A program made the position numbers and the translations under genes. Of a DNA stretch of 16,671 nucleotides, positions 1 through 7,066 are shown in pieces. A model generated the notes under the pieces. The model had not been told where the DNA came from, did not search any database, and worked only from the letters and a program-made list of their open reading frames with translations. Positions within the stretch are counted from its first letter, which is position 1; each line of letters starts with the position of its first letter. The stretch comes from an uncultured Pseudomonadota bacterium (GTDB taxonomy: Bacteria > Pseudomonadota > Gammaproteobacteria > Burkholderiales > Burkholderiaceae): contig CAMLIZ010000100.1 in NCBI GenBank assembly GCA_946480245.1, positions 1-16,671 on the forward strand, given 5' to 3'.

Positions 1-208
1 AGGCCTGCGGCGTCTTGCCCGCCTTCTCGGCCGCGATCATGATCGGCGCGCCGTGGGCGTCGTCCGCGCAGACGAAGTGCACCTCGGCACCCTGCATGCG
101 CTGCGCCCGCACCCAGATGTCGGCCTGGATGTACTCCATCATGTGCCCGATGTGGAACGGGCCGTTGGCATAGGGCAGGGCAGTGGTGACGAAGAGCTTG
201 CGGGTCAT
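1..208 (-). CDS. metG: Methionyl-tRNA synthetase, N-terminal part (cut by window edge)
   Basis: The reverse complement from 208 reads [16 protein letters not shown] and continues into [18 protein letters not shown]. This is the start of class I methionyl-tRNA synthetase, with the ATP-binding HIGH signature at residues 19-22 and the [13 protein letters not shown] block typical of MetG. The enzyme charges tRNA-Met in the cytoplasm using methionine and ATP. Only about 69 residues are inside the window; the rest lies to the left. The ATG at 206-208 fits the family N-terminus exactly. The gene is divergent from mrp/apbC, an arrangement also known in E. coli. A TAGAAT hexamer about 31 bases upstream is a good -10 candidate. 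Confidence 0.97.
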   Translation of the reverse strand, partial: MTRKLFVTTALPYANGPFHIGHMMEYIQADIWVRAQRMQGAEVHFVCADDAHGAPIMIAAEKAGKTPQA

Positions 209-238
209 GGCGCTCGCGGTACGGCGGGGGAACCGGCG

Positions 239-244
239 ATTCTA
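239..244 (-). promoter_or_regulatory. Candidate -10 box for metG
   Basis: On the minus strand these bases read TAGAAT, one mismatch from the sigma70 -10 consensus, 31 bases upstream of the metG ATG. I see no good -35 hexamer at the expected distance, so only the -10 is proposed. Confidence 0.45.
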
Positions 245-276
245 GGTCGCGCGCCAAAGGGGCATGGGGCGCGCGC

Positions 277-282
277 TAGACT
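277..282 (+). promoter_or_regulatory. Candidate -10 box for mrp/apbC
   Basis: TAGACT lies 29 bases upstream of the mrp ATG at 312, in the divergent metG/mrp spacer. The same hexamer serves as the proposed -10 of intI elsewhere in this window. No clear -35 is visible. Confidence 0.35.
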
Positions 283-311
283 GGCCCGCACCTGTCGAAT
301 CCCCCACTGCA

Positions 312-1403
312 ATGCCTACCGAAGCTGCCCTGCTCGAAGCCCTGAAATCCGTCGTCGATCCCAACACCGGCCAGTCGCTGGCCGCGGGCAGGCAGGTGCG
401 TGCGCTGCAGATCGACTCTGCCGGCGTGTTGCGCTTCGAGTTGGTGCTCGGCTATCCGGCACGTAGCCAGTGGCCGGCGCTGCGCGAGCTGGCTGCGGCC
501 GCCGTGCGTGGCGTGCCCGGCGTGAGCGGGGTGGAGGTGCAGGTGCGCACCGAGATCGTCGCGCATGCGGTGCAGCGTGGCGTGCAGCTGCTGCCGGGCG
601 TGAAGAACATCGTCGCGGTGGCCTCCGGCAAGGGCGGCGTGGGCAAGAGCACCACCGCGGCCAACCTCGCGCTGGCGCTGGCGGCCGAGGGTGCGCGCGT
701 GGGCGTGCTGGACGCTGACATCTACGGCCCCAGCCAGCCGATGATGCTGGGCGTGCAGGGCCGTCCCGAAAGCGCCGACGGCAAGACGATGGAGCCGCTG
801 GTCGGCCACGGCCTGCAGGTGATGTCGATCGGCTTCCTGGTCGAGGGCGACCAGGCGGTGATCTGGCGCGGCCCGATGGCCACGCAGGCGCTCGACCAAC
901 TGCTGCGCCAGACGAACTGGCAGGACCTGGACTACCTCGTGGTCGACATGCCGCCGGGCACCGGCGACATCCAGCTCTCCCTGAGCCAGCGCGTGCCCCT
1001 GACCGGCGCGGTGATCGTGACCACGCCGCAGGACATCGCGCTGCTCGATGCCCAGCGCGGACTGAAGATGTTCGAGAAGGTGGGCGTGCCCATCCTCGGC
1101 ATCGTCGAGAACATGGCGGTGCACGTGTGCTCGAACTGCGGTCACGCCGAACACATCTTCGGCGCCGGCGGCGCCGAGCGCATGGCGGCGCAGTACGGGG
1201 TGGAAGTGCTGGGCGCGTTACCGCTGGCGCTGAAGATCCGCGAGCAGGCGGATTCGGGCCAGCCCACGGTGGCGGCCGAGCCCGACAGCGAGGAGGCGCG
1301 CATCTACAAGGCGGTGGCGCGCCGGGTGGCGGTGAAGATCGCCGCCGCGGCGAAGGACTATTCGGCCAAGTTTCCGACCATCACGGTGTCCAGCGGCACC
1401 TGA
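312..1403 (+). CDS. apbC: Mrp/ApbC family iron-sulfur cluster carrier P-loop ATPase
   Basis: 363 residues. Residues 1-90 form the MIP18-like domain that precedes many bacterial Mrp ATPases. The ParA/Mrp ATPase follows, with deviant Walker A GKGGVGKST at 106-114, the DADIYGPSQP switch at about 134-143, Walker B-like VVDMPPGTGD near 210-219, and the CxxC pair Cys273/Cys276 (CSNC) that bridges an Fe-S cluster in the dimer. The family binds and transfers Fe-S clusters to apoproteins in the cytosol. An in-frame ATG at 264 exists, but the domain begins at MPTEAALLEALKSVVDP, so the ATG at 312 is chosen. No good Shine-Dalgarno sequence is visible. It is divergent from metG and followed on the plus strand by dcd, with the DUF962 gene between them on the other strand. 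Confidence 0.96.
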   Translation: MPTEAALLEALKSVVDPNTGQSLAAGRQVRALQIDSAGVLRFELVLGYPARSQWPALRELAAAAVRGVPGVSGVEVQVRTEIVAHAVQRGVQLLPGVKNIVAVASGKGGVGKSTTAANLALALAAEGARVGVLDADIYGPSQPMMLGVQGRPESADGKTMEPLVGHGLQVMSIGFLVEGDQAVIWRGPMATQALDQLLRQTNWQDLDYLVVDMPPGTGDIQLSLSQRVPLTGAVIVTTPQDIALLDAQRGLKMFEKVGVPILGIVENMAVHVCSNCGHAEHIFGAGGAERMAAQYGVEVLGALPLALKIREQADSGQPTVAAEPDSEEARIYKAVARRVAVKIAAAAKDYSAKFPTITVSSGT

Positions 1404-1418
1404 GCCGCCTGCGGCGCT

Positions 1419-1955
1419 TCAGCGGGTGGTCAGCGGGCTGGCCAGGTCGCGCATCATCGGGGCGCCCGCACGGCGCTCGATCTCCTTCAGCAGCGCGGGG
1501 TTCCAGCCCGCGGCGAACATGGCCTCGGCGGTCACGAACATCGGGCCCACCAGCAGGCCGGTGAGGTCGTCCACGAAAGCGGGCTTGCGGCCTTCGTAGT
1601 AGTGGCCGACGAACTGGATTACCCATCCGAGCGCGAACAGGCCGACGCCCCAGCCCAGCCAGGCGGCGGTGCTGCCGCCGGCAAGGCGCTGTGCGGCCAG
1701 CATCAGCACCGCGGTGGCCGCGCTCACGGCCAGGCCCAGGCTCGGGGTGCCGCGGCTCAGCCACCACAGCGCGGCCAATGCAAAGGCCACCCACGCCGGC
1801 GTGAGCGTCCAGCCGCCGAGCATGAAGCCGGGCCGCGCCAGCAGCACCCCCACGGCCAGCACGATCATCGGCACGCCGAAGAAGTGGGTGGCGATGTTGC
1901 GGCGGTCGCGGTGATAGGCCGCGTACTGGCAGAGCAGGTCGGTGGCGGTGCGCAT
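1419..1955 (-). CDS. DUF962 / Mpo1-like membrane protein
   Basis: 178 residues. It matches the DUF962/Mpo1-like family (yeast Mpo1 is an Fe(II)-dependent dioxygenase acting on 2-hydroxy fatty acids). The conserved N-terminal block YHRDRRNIATHFFGVP carries His15 and His24. The second block GHYYEGRKPAFVDD is near residues 117-130 and includes His118. About four hydrophobic segments lie between and after these blocks. It is probably an inner-membrane lipid-modifying enzyme; activity in this bacterium is inference. The start is the ATG at 1955, preceded by GGAG about 6 bases upstream. An ATG 10 codons earlier (1985) has no ribosome-binding site and would add only non-family residues. It is convergent with apbC, 15 bases away. 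Confidence 0.85.
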   Translation of the reverse strand: MRTATDLLCQYAAYHRDRRNIATHFFGVPMIVLAVGVLLARPGFMLGGWTLTPAWVAFALAALWWLSRGTPSLGLAVSAATAVLMLAAQRLAGGSTAAWLGWGVGLFALGWVIQFVGHYYEGRKPAFVDDLTGLLVGPMFVTAEAMFAAGWNPALLKEIERRAGAPMMRDLASPLTTR

Positions 1956-2072
1956 GGTGGCTCCGGGAAGGCTGTGTTGCTGCATTAGTGTGATACGGCG
2001 CGGGCGTCTGTCAAATGGCGGGATTCACGGTGGTGGGCGTTGCATGCAAGGCGGCGCGGCCGGGGCGCTCAC

Positions 2073-2078
2073 TACAAT
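2073..2078 (+). promoter_or_regulatory. Candidate -10 box for dcd
   Basis: TACAAT, one mismatch from TATAAT, sits 31 bases upstream of the dcd ATG. I see no convincing -35 at 16-18 bases spacing (TTGCAT at 2040 is too far away). Confidence 0.5.
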
Positions 2079-2108
2079 CGCGCCTTTCCCCGCAGCCTGT
2101 GCCGAAGC

Positions 2109-2678
2109 ATGAGCATCAAGAGCGACAAGTGGATCCGCCGCATGGCCGAATCGCACGCCATGATCGAACCGTTCGAACCGGGCCAGGTGCGCCACGCGGC
2201 AGACGGCCACAAGATCGTGAGCTACGGCACCTCCAGCTACGGGTATGACATCCGCTGCGCGCGCGAGTTCAAGATCTTCACCAACGTGCACTCCACGGTG
2301 GTCGACCCGAAGAACTTCGACGAGAAGAGCTTCGTCGACTTCGAGGGTGACGTGTGCATCATCCCGCCCAACAGCTTCGCGCTGGCGCGCACGGTGGAGT
2401 ACTTCCGCATCCCGCGCAACGTGCTCACGATCTGCCTGGGCAAGAGCACCTACGCGCGCTGCGGGATCATCGTGAACGTGACGCCGTTCGAGCCCGAGTG
2501 GGAGGGCTTCGTGACGCTGGAGTTCAGCAACACCACGCCGCTGCCCGCGAAGATCTACGCTGGCGAGGGCTGCGCGCAGGTGCTGTTCTTCGAGAGCGAC
2601 GAGGTCTGCGAGACCAGCTATCGCGACCGCGGCGGCAAGTACCAGGGCCAGCGCGGCGTCACCTTGCCGAAGACCTGA
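2109..2678 (+). CDS. dcd: dCTP deaminase
   Basis: 189 residues, normal length for Dcd. The enzyme deaminates dCTP to dUTP, supplying the dTMP pathway. Family signatures are visible from end to end: [14 protein letters not shown] at the N-terminus, [12 protein letters not shown] at 38-49, [10 protein letters not shown] at 111-120, and [20 protein letters not shown] at 125-144. Glu138 occupies the place of the catalytic glutamate. The C-terminal [12 protein letters not shown] tail closes over the active site in known structures. The [10 protein letters not shown] start makes the ATG at 2109 clear; the ATG-containing reading frame upstream is not family sequence. It is transcribed alone, with a TACAAT -10 candidate upstream. 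Confidence 0.97.
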   Translation: MSIKSDKWIRRMAESHAMIEPFEPGQVRHAADGHKIVSYGTSSYGYDIRCAREFKIFTNVHSTVVDPKNFDEKSFVDFEGDVCIIPPNSFALARTVEYFRIPRNVLTICLGKSTYARCGIIVNVTPFEPEWEGFVTLEFSNTTPLPAKIYAGEGCAQVLFFESDEVCETSYRDRGGKYQGQRGVTLPKT

Positions 2679-2837
2679 GCGGCCTGCTCAAAAATGGGGC
2701 AGCTTCGCCCCGCTGATCGGCAGTTGGCGCACGGCGGCGGCGTGCACCATGGCAGCAACCGAATGTTTCTTCGCTGCGACGACGGCCGGCGCGATAGCGG
2801 CAAGCACCTGCCCGATTGACGCGAGACAGCGGCAATA

Positions 2838-2882
2838 CTCCCGGAACGGCGCTTGCCTATGGGCAAGAGGCATCTCCGGGAG
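2838..2882 (+). promoter_or_regulatory. Nested inverted repeat upstream of the metallopeptidase gene
   Basis: An outer 8-base perfect arm pair, CTCCCGGA (2838-2845) and TCCGGGAG (2875-2882), encloses an inner 6-base pair, CTTGCC (2852-2857) and GGCAAG (2862-2867), with a 4-base loop. The structure ends 43 bases before the start codon at 2926. It could be a 5' leader hairpin or a protein-binding palindrome; no T-run follows, so a terminator is less likely. The remaining dcd-to-peptidase spacer (2679-2925) holds no gene I can support. Confidence 0.4.
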
Positions 2883-2925
2883 GCCACATGACCAACGATC
2901 GTCCCTGCGGGCAGGCCTGAACGCC

Positions 2926-3783
2926 ATGCGCTGGGAAGGGGAACGCGAAAGCAGCAATGTCGAGGACCGCCGCGGTGCCGGGGGCTTCGGCATGGGCGGG
3001 CGCAGCATCGGCATCGGCACCATCGTGGTGGCGCTGCTGGGCGGCTGGATCTTCGGCATCAACCCGCTCACGGTGCTGGGGCTGCTCACCGGTGGCGGCA
3101 CCGGCGCCAGCGCACCGGCGCATGCGCCGCCGGCGGACGACAAGCAGGCGGCGTTCGTGTCCACCGTGCTGGCGAGCACCGAAGACGTGTGGGGCCGGCT
3201 ACTGCCGGCCAGTGGCGGGCCGAGCTACACGCCGCCCAAGCTGGTGCTGTTCCGCGGTGCCACGCCCACGGCTTGTGGTCAGGGCCAGGCGGCGATGGGC
3301 CCGTTCTACTGCCCGCGTGACCGCAAGGTCTACATCGACCTCGGCTTTTTCGACGTGATGTCGCAGCGCCTGGGCGCGCCGGGTGACTTCGCCCAGGCCT
3401 ATGTGGTGGCTCACGAGGTGGGGCATCACGTGCAGACCTTGCTTGGCATCACAGAAAAGGCGGACGCGCTGCGCTCGCACAGCAGCGAGCGCCAAGGCAA
3501 CGCGATCTCGGTGCGCACCGAGCTGCAGGCCGACTGCTTCGCCGGCGTGTGGGCCAACCGCGCCGAGCAGGCGCACCACTGGCTGGAGACCAGTGACGTC
3601 GACGAAGCGCTGAACGCCGCCACGCAGATCGGTGACGACACCTTGCAGCGCCGCTCCCAGGGCACCGTGGTGCCCGACTCCTTCACCCATGGCACGAGCG
3701 CACAGCGCGTGGCATGGTTCCGTCGTGGTATGCAGGGTGGGACGCTGCAGGACTGCGATACCTTCCAGGCACGCGAGCTCTGA
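2926..3783 (+). CDS. ypfJ: YpfJ-type neutral zinc metallopeptidase, membrane-anchored
   Basis: 285 residues. It belongs to the YpfJ/neutral zinc metallopeptidase family. The N-terminus MRWEGERESSNVEDRRG is the hallmark start of this family. It is followed by a glycine-rich stretch and one transmembrane helix at about residues 28-54, then a linker rich in Ala/Pro and the protease domain. The zinc motif HEVGH is at 163-167. ELQADCFAGVW at 199-209 probably supplies a third ligand and supports the fold. The catalytic domain should face the periplasm; its substrate is unknown. The open frame extends upstream to 2749, but the family N-terminus fixes the ATG at 2926. The stop codon TGA directly abuts the next gene's ATG, so the two are probably cotranscribed. 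Confidence 0.92.
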   Translation: MRWEGERESSNVEDRRGAGGFGMGGRSIGIGTIVVALLGGWIFGINPLTVLGLLTGGGTGASAPAHAPPADDKQAAFVSTVLASTEDVWGRLLPASGGPSYTPPKLVLFRGATPTACGQGQAAMGPFYCPRDRKVYIDLGFFDVMSQRLGAPGDFAQAYVVAHEVGHHVQTLLGITEKADALRSHSSERQGNAISVRTELQADCFAGVWANRAEQAHHWLETSDVDEALNAATQIGDDTLQRRSQGTVVPDSFTHGTSAQRVAWFRRGMQGGTLQDCDTFQAREL

Positions 3784-4170
3784 ATGCGAACCCTCCTGCG
3801 CTCCGGCGCCCTGATCGAATCGTGGTTCGACATGCTCACCGAAGAGCAGCGACCCGTGGCGCGGGCACTGCATGCGGCGGTTACCGCTGCAGCGCCCGCA
3901 CTGCATCCCACCGTACGCTGGGGCAACCTGGTGTACCAGCACGAGGGCACGAACGCGGTGGCGATCGTGCCGCACAAGAGCCACGTGAACCTTCAGCTCT
4001 TCAGGGGCGCGGCGCTGGCGCCGATGTACCCGCAGCTCGAAGGCAGCGGCAAGGGCGTGCGGCACCTGAAGCTGCGCAACAACGCCGAGATCAATGCCGA
4101 CCTCGTGGGCCGCATCGTGCTGGCGGCCGTGGACGCGCTGGAAGCCGCCGAGCCCTACGACTACGACTGA
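3784..4170 (+). CDS. DUF1801 domain protein
   Basis: 128 residues. It fits the DUF1801/YdhG-like family. There is an N-terminal helical part (ESWFDMLTEEQRPVARALHAAV), then VRWGNLVYQ near residues 44-52, a hydrophobic strand NAVAIVPHKSHVNLQLFRGA, and the GSGKGVRHLKLRN block at about 87-99. These resemble the conserved surface of that family. Function is unknown; relatives are small cytoplasmic alpha/beta proteins. The ATG begins immediately after the TGA of the metallopeptidase gene, so translational coupling is likely. A C-terminal acidic YDYD ends the protein. It is convergent with the NAD(P)-binding gene; only 6 bases separate the stops. Confidence 0.75.
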   Translation: MRTLLRSGALIESWFDMLTEEQRPVARALHAAVTAAAPALHPTVRWGNLVYQHEGTNAVAIVPHKSHVNLQLFRGAALAPMYPQLEGSGKGVRHLKLRNNAEINADLVGRIVLAAVDALEAAEPYDYD

Positions 4171-4176
4171 GCAGAG

Positions 4177-4830
4177 TCAGCTGGCCACGGTGAAGCGGCG
4201 CCGCACATGGCGCGGCTGCTCCAGTTCGTCGACCAGCGCCACCGCGAGATCCTCCACCGAGATGCCGGCCGGCTGCGCGCCGTCCATCAGCAGCTGGTCT
4301 TCGCCGAGGCGATAGCGGCCGGTGCGCTCGCCGGCCTTCAGGCCTGCGGGCGGCGACAGGAAGGTCCAGTCGAGCGAGCTCTCGTCGCGCAAGCGGTTCA
4401 GCGCGTCGCGTGCGGCCAGCGCGCCCGGCACCACATTGGGGGGCACGTGGCTGGCGAATTCGGGCGTGTCCACCAGCTGCACGCCGGGCGCCACGTACAG
4501 GCTGCCCGCGCCGCCCACCACCAGCAGCCGCCTCACGCCGCTGCGCTTGACGCCGCTGACGATGGCTTGCGAGCCGCGCAGGAAGGTGTCGTACAGCTCG
4601 GGGGCCTGCCAGCCCGGGTTGTAGGCGCTGACCACGGCATCGTGGCCCTCCACGGCCTGCGCCACTTGCGCGGCATCGAGCACGTCGGCGCGCTGCACTT
4701 GCAGGCGCTCGCGGGGCGCCAGCTTAGCGGGGTCGCGCGCCAGCGCGGTGACCGTGTGGCCGCGCTGCAGCAACTCGTGCAGCACCGCGCTGCCGACGAA
4801 TCCGGTGGAGCCGATGAGGGCGATCTTCAT
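4177..4830 (-). CDS. NAD(P)-binding oxidoreductase (atypical SDR, NmrA/YwnB-like)
   Basis: 217 residues. It starts MKIALIGSTGFVGSAVL, a Rossmann nucleotide-binding loop GSTGFVG at 7-13 of the atypical short-chain dehydrogenase type. HTVTALARDPAKL follows, where the basic residue after the second strand often favours NADP(H). The middle part VVSAYNPG and LLVVGGAGSLYV, and the late FLSPPAGLKAGERTGRYRLG segment, are typical of the NAD(P)H-binding/DUF2867-like group. No classical YxxxK catalytic pair is evident, so it may be a sensor or a reductase of unknown substrate. The ATG at 4830 starts exactly at the Rossmann fold; an upstream in-frame ATG at 4878 adds unrelated residues. It is divergent from a LysR gene 98 bases away, which may regulate it. 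Confidence 0.85.
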   Translation of the reverse strand: MKIALIGSTGFVGSAVLHELLQRGHTVTALARDPAKLAPRERLQVQRADVLDAAQVAQAVEGHDAVVSAYNPGWQAPELYDTFLRGSQAIVSGVKRSGVRRLLVVGGAGSLYVAPGVQLVDTPEFASHVPPNVVPGALAARDALNRLRDESSLDWTFLSPPAGLKAGERTGRYRLGEDQLLMDGAQPAGISVEDLAVALVDELEQPRHVRRRFTVAS

Positions 4831-4904
4831 GAGGTGGTCCTGCGTAGCTGAATCGAGCCATGACGATAGGAGCTTCACGTTCGGCGCACTAGCCTGCCTT
4901 TACG

Positions 4905-4916
4905 AACAACTTTGTT
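4905..4916. promoter_or_regulatory. Palindrome in the oxidoreductase/LysR divergent spacer
   Basis: AACAACTTTGTT is a perfect 12-base palindrome (AACAA-CT-TTGTT), 12 bases upstream of the LysR start codon. It lies in a locally AT-rich patch of an otherwise GC-rich spacer. It is a plausible operator for the adjacent LysR regulator, acting on itself and on the divergent oxidoreductase gene. No binding data can be read from sequence. Confidence 0.4.
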
Positions 4917-4928
4917 AAGCTGGCCTTC

Positions 4929-5840
4929 ATGGACGACCTGAGGCGCATGGCGGTGTTCGCTGCCGTGGTGCGGCATCGATCGATGAGCGCGGCGGCGCGC
5001 GAGCTCGGCCTGTCCACCTCCGCCGTGAGCCAGCAGGTGCGCGCGCTGGAGCGGCGCGGGGGCGTGACCTTGCTGCACCGCTCGACGCGCAAGCTCACGC
5101 TCACCGACGCCGGGGAGCGCGTGCACCGAGAGTGCCAGGCGATGGTGGAGGCCGCCGGCCGCGCGCAGGCGGCACTGGCGCAGTCGCGCGATGCACCCAG
5201 CGGCGAGCTGCGGCTGGCCGCACCGGTGGGCTTTGCGCGCCACCTGGCGCCGGCGCTGGCCGGGCTGCTGGGCGCGCATCCGGCGCTCACGCTGCGCCTG
5301 CTGGTGGACGACGCGCTGATCGACCTGATCGCCGCGCGCATCGACCTCGCGGTGCGCTTCGGCCGGCTGCCCGATTCGAACTGGGCGGCGCGCCGGCTGG
5401 GTGCATTCGAGCTGTGGTTGTGCGCATCACCCGGTTACCTGCAGCGCCATGGCACGCCGCAGCAGCCCGACGAACTGGCGGCGCACCAATGGCTGGGCCT
5501 GGCGCGCGAGCAGGGCGGCACCGGGCTGCCGCTGCAACTGAGCGGGCCCGGCGGGCGCGCGCTGCCACCGTTGCCGCTGCCCACGCGCATCACCAGCAAC
5601 AACCAGATGTCGCTGCAGCAGATGTGCGTGGCCGGCCTCGGCCTGGCCGTGATGGGCCGGCTGGACATCGAGGACGACCTGCAGGCCGGCCGCCTCGTGC
5701 GTGTGCTGCCGGCCTGGCAACTGGCGCCTCTCGACGTGTGGGCGGTGACGCCGCAGCGCGACGCGCAGCCGGCCAAGGTGCGCCACGCCGTGCAGGCCTT
5801 GCAGGCCTACCTGCACGCCTTTCCGGGCAGCTTGCGCTGA
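4929..5840 (+). CDS. LysR-family transcriptional regulator
   Basis: 303 residues. The N-terminal winged helix-turn-helix spans about residues 1-60: FAAVVRHRSMSAAARELGLS, then TSAVSQQVRALERRGGVTLL. The conserved TLTDAGE turn follows, then a linker helix and a LysR substrate-binding domain from about residue 90 (GELRLAAPVGFARHLAPAL). The type resembles the AaeR/DmlR-like subgroup that typically controls a divergent oxidoreductase gene. Here such a gene (NAD(P)-binding protein) is divergent 98 bases away. A palindrome AACAACTTTGTT just upstream may be its operator. The effector is unknown. The gene ends convergently with the lldD-like gene 10 bases further on. Confidence 0.93.
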   Translation: MDDLRRMAVFAAVVRHRSMSAAARELGLSTSAVSQQVRALERRGGVTLLHRSTRKLTLTDAGERVHRECQAMVEAAGRAQAALAQSRDAPSGELRLAAPVGFARHLAPALAGLLGAHPALTLRLLVDDALIDLIAARIDLAVRFGRLPDSNWAARRLGAFELWLCASPGYLQRHGTPQQPDELAAHQWLGLAREQGGTGLPLQLSGPGGRALPPLPLPTRITSNNQMSLQQMCVAGLGLAVMGRLDIEDDLQAGRLVRVLPAWQLAPLDVWAVTPQRDAQPAKVRHAVQALQAYLHAFPGSLR

Positions 5841-5854
5841 GCCTTGCGGCTCAG
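5837..5854. terminator. Hairpin spanning both convergent stop codons
   Basis: CTGAGCC-TTGC-GGCTCAG is a perfect 7-base stem with a 4-base loop. The LysR stop (TGA, 5838-5840) lies in one arm, and the lldD-like stop (TCA on this strand, 5851-5853) lies in the other. A stem between convergent genes suits a bidirectional terminator, although there is no T-run on either side. Confidence 0.5.
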
Positions 5855-7002
5855 GTGGGATACGTGCCCGGCAGCAGGATGCTCTTGTCCACCTGCTCGA
5901 TGTTCGTGCGCCCGCAGAACGCCATCGTGAGGTCGAGCTCGCGCTGGATGATCTGCAGCGCGGTGCGCACGCCGGCTTCGCCCATCGCGCCCAGGCCATA
6001 GAGGAAGGGCCGGCCGATCAGCGTGCCCTTGGCCCCGAGTGCCACGGCCTTCAGCACGTCCTGGCCGGAGCGGATGCCGCCGTCCAGCCAGACCTCGATG
6101 CGCGAGCCCACGGCTTCCACGACGGCCGGCAGCGCGGTGATGGACGATGGCGCGCCGTCGAGCTGGCGGCCACCGTGGTTGCTGACGATGAGTGCGTCGG
6201 CGCCGCTGTCGGCGGCGAGCCGGGCGTCCTCCGCATCGAGGATGCCCTTGAGGATCAGCTTGCCGCCCCAGCGCCGCTTGATCCACTCCACGTCGGCCCA
6301 CGACAGGCGCGGATCGAACTGCTGCGCGGTCCACTCTGACAGCGACGACATGTCGGCCACGCCTTTCACATGGCCCACGATGTTGCCGAACTGGCGCCGC
6401 TTGGTGCCCAGCATGCCCAGGCACCAGCGCGGCTTGGTGCACAGGTTGATCATGTTGGCCAGCGTGGGCTTCGGTGGCGCGGAGAGGCCGTTCTTCAGAT
6501 CCTTGTGGCGCTGGCCGAGGATCTGCAGGTCGAGCGTGAGCATCAGCGCCGAGCAGCGCGCGGCTTTGGCGCGGTCGATCAGGCGCTCGATGAAGTCCCG
6601 GTCGCGCATCACGTAGAGCTGGAACCAGAACGGCGCCTTGGTGTGCGCGGCCACGTCCTCGATCGAGCAGATGCTCATCGTGGACAGCGTGAACGGCACG
6701 CCCATCGCCTCGGCAGCGCGCGCCGCCAGGATCTCGCCGTCGGCGTGCTGCATGCCGGTGAGGCCGGTGGGCGCCAGCGCCACCGGCATGGCCACCTCCT
6801 GGCCCACCATGTGCGTTCGCAGGCTGCGGCCCTCCATGTTCACCGCCACGCGCTGGCGGAACTTGATGCGCTGGAAGTCCGATTCATTGGCGCGGTACGT
6901 GCTCTCGGTCCACGAGCCGGAATCGGCGTAGTCGTAGAACATGCGCGGCACGCGCCGTTGCGCCAGCACGCGCAGGTCTTCGATGGTGGTGATCACCGGC
7001 AT
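5851..7002 (-). CDS. lldD: FMN-dependent alpha-hydroxy acid dehydrogenase (L-lactate dehydrogenase-like)
   Basis: 383 residues, the usual length of LldD-type enzymes. These oxidise L-lactate or a related 2-hydroxy acid to the oxo acid using FMN, often at the inner membrane with quinone as acceptor. Family features include FYDYADSGSW near 22-31, APTGLTGMQHADGE at 77-90, Tyr130 in FQLY, and Lys252. The active-site block SNHGGRQLDG at 274-283 has His276 and Arg279, followed by DGGIRSGQD and GRPFLYGL for the FMN phosphate. The ATG at 7002 has AGGAG 8 bases upstream. An upstream in-frame extension to 7152 runs against this. The gene lies 64 bases behind a LysR gene in the same direction. Substrate specificity (lactate, glycolate, mandelate) cannot be decided from sequence alone. 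Confidence 0.9.
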   Translation of the reverse strand: MPVITTIEDLRVLAQRRVPRMFYDYADSGSWTESTYRANESDFQRIKFRQRVAVNMEGRSLRTHMVGQEVAMPVALAPTGLTGMQHADGEILAARAAEAMGVPFTLSTMSICSIEDVAAHTKAPFWFQLYVMRDRDFIERLIDRAKAARCSALMLTLDLQILGQRHKDLKNGLSAPPKPTLANMINLCTKPRWCLGMLGTKRRQFGNIVGHVKGVADMSSLSEWTAQQFDPRLSWADVEWIKRRWGGKLILKGILDAEDARLAADSGADALIVSNHGGRQLDGAPSSITALPAVVEAVGSRIEVWLDGGIRSGQDVLKAVALGAKGTLIGRPFLYGLGAMGEAGVRTALQIIQRELDLTMAFCGRTNIEQVDKSILLPGTYPT

Positions 7003-7066
7003 CAATCGTCTCCTCGTTCGTGCGCGCATGCTAGCCAGCGCGTGCAGGCGGCGGCCGGAATTTTCT

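Noticed and set aside
276..1154. Long antisense frame opposite apbC (and similar histidine-rich shadows opposite other genes)
   Set aside because: Composition rich in His, Arg and Ala is typical of the opposite strand of GC-rich genes; the true genes have full family motifs.
2690..2715. Rho-independent terminator after dcd (GGGGC-AGCTTC-GCCCC)
   Set aside because: Only a 5-base stem and no following T-run; too weak to list.
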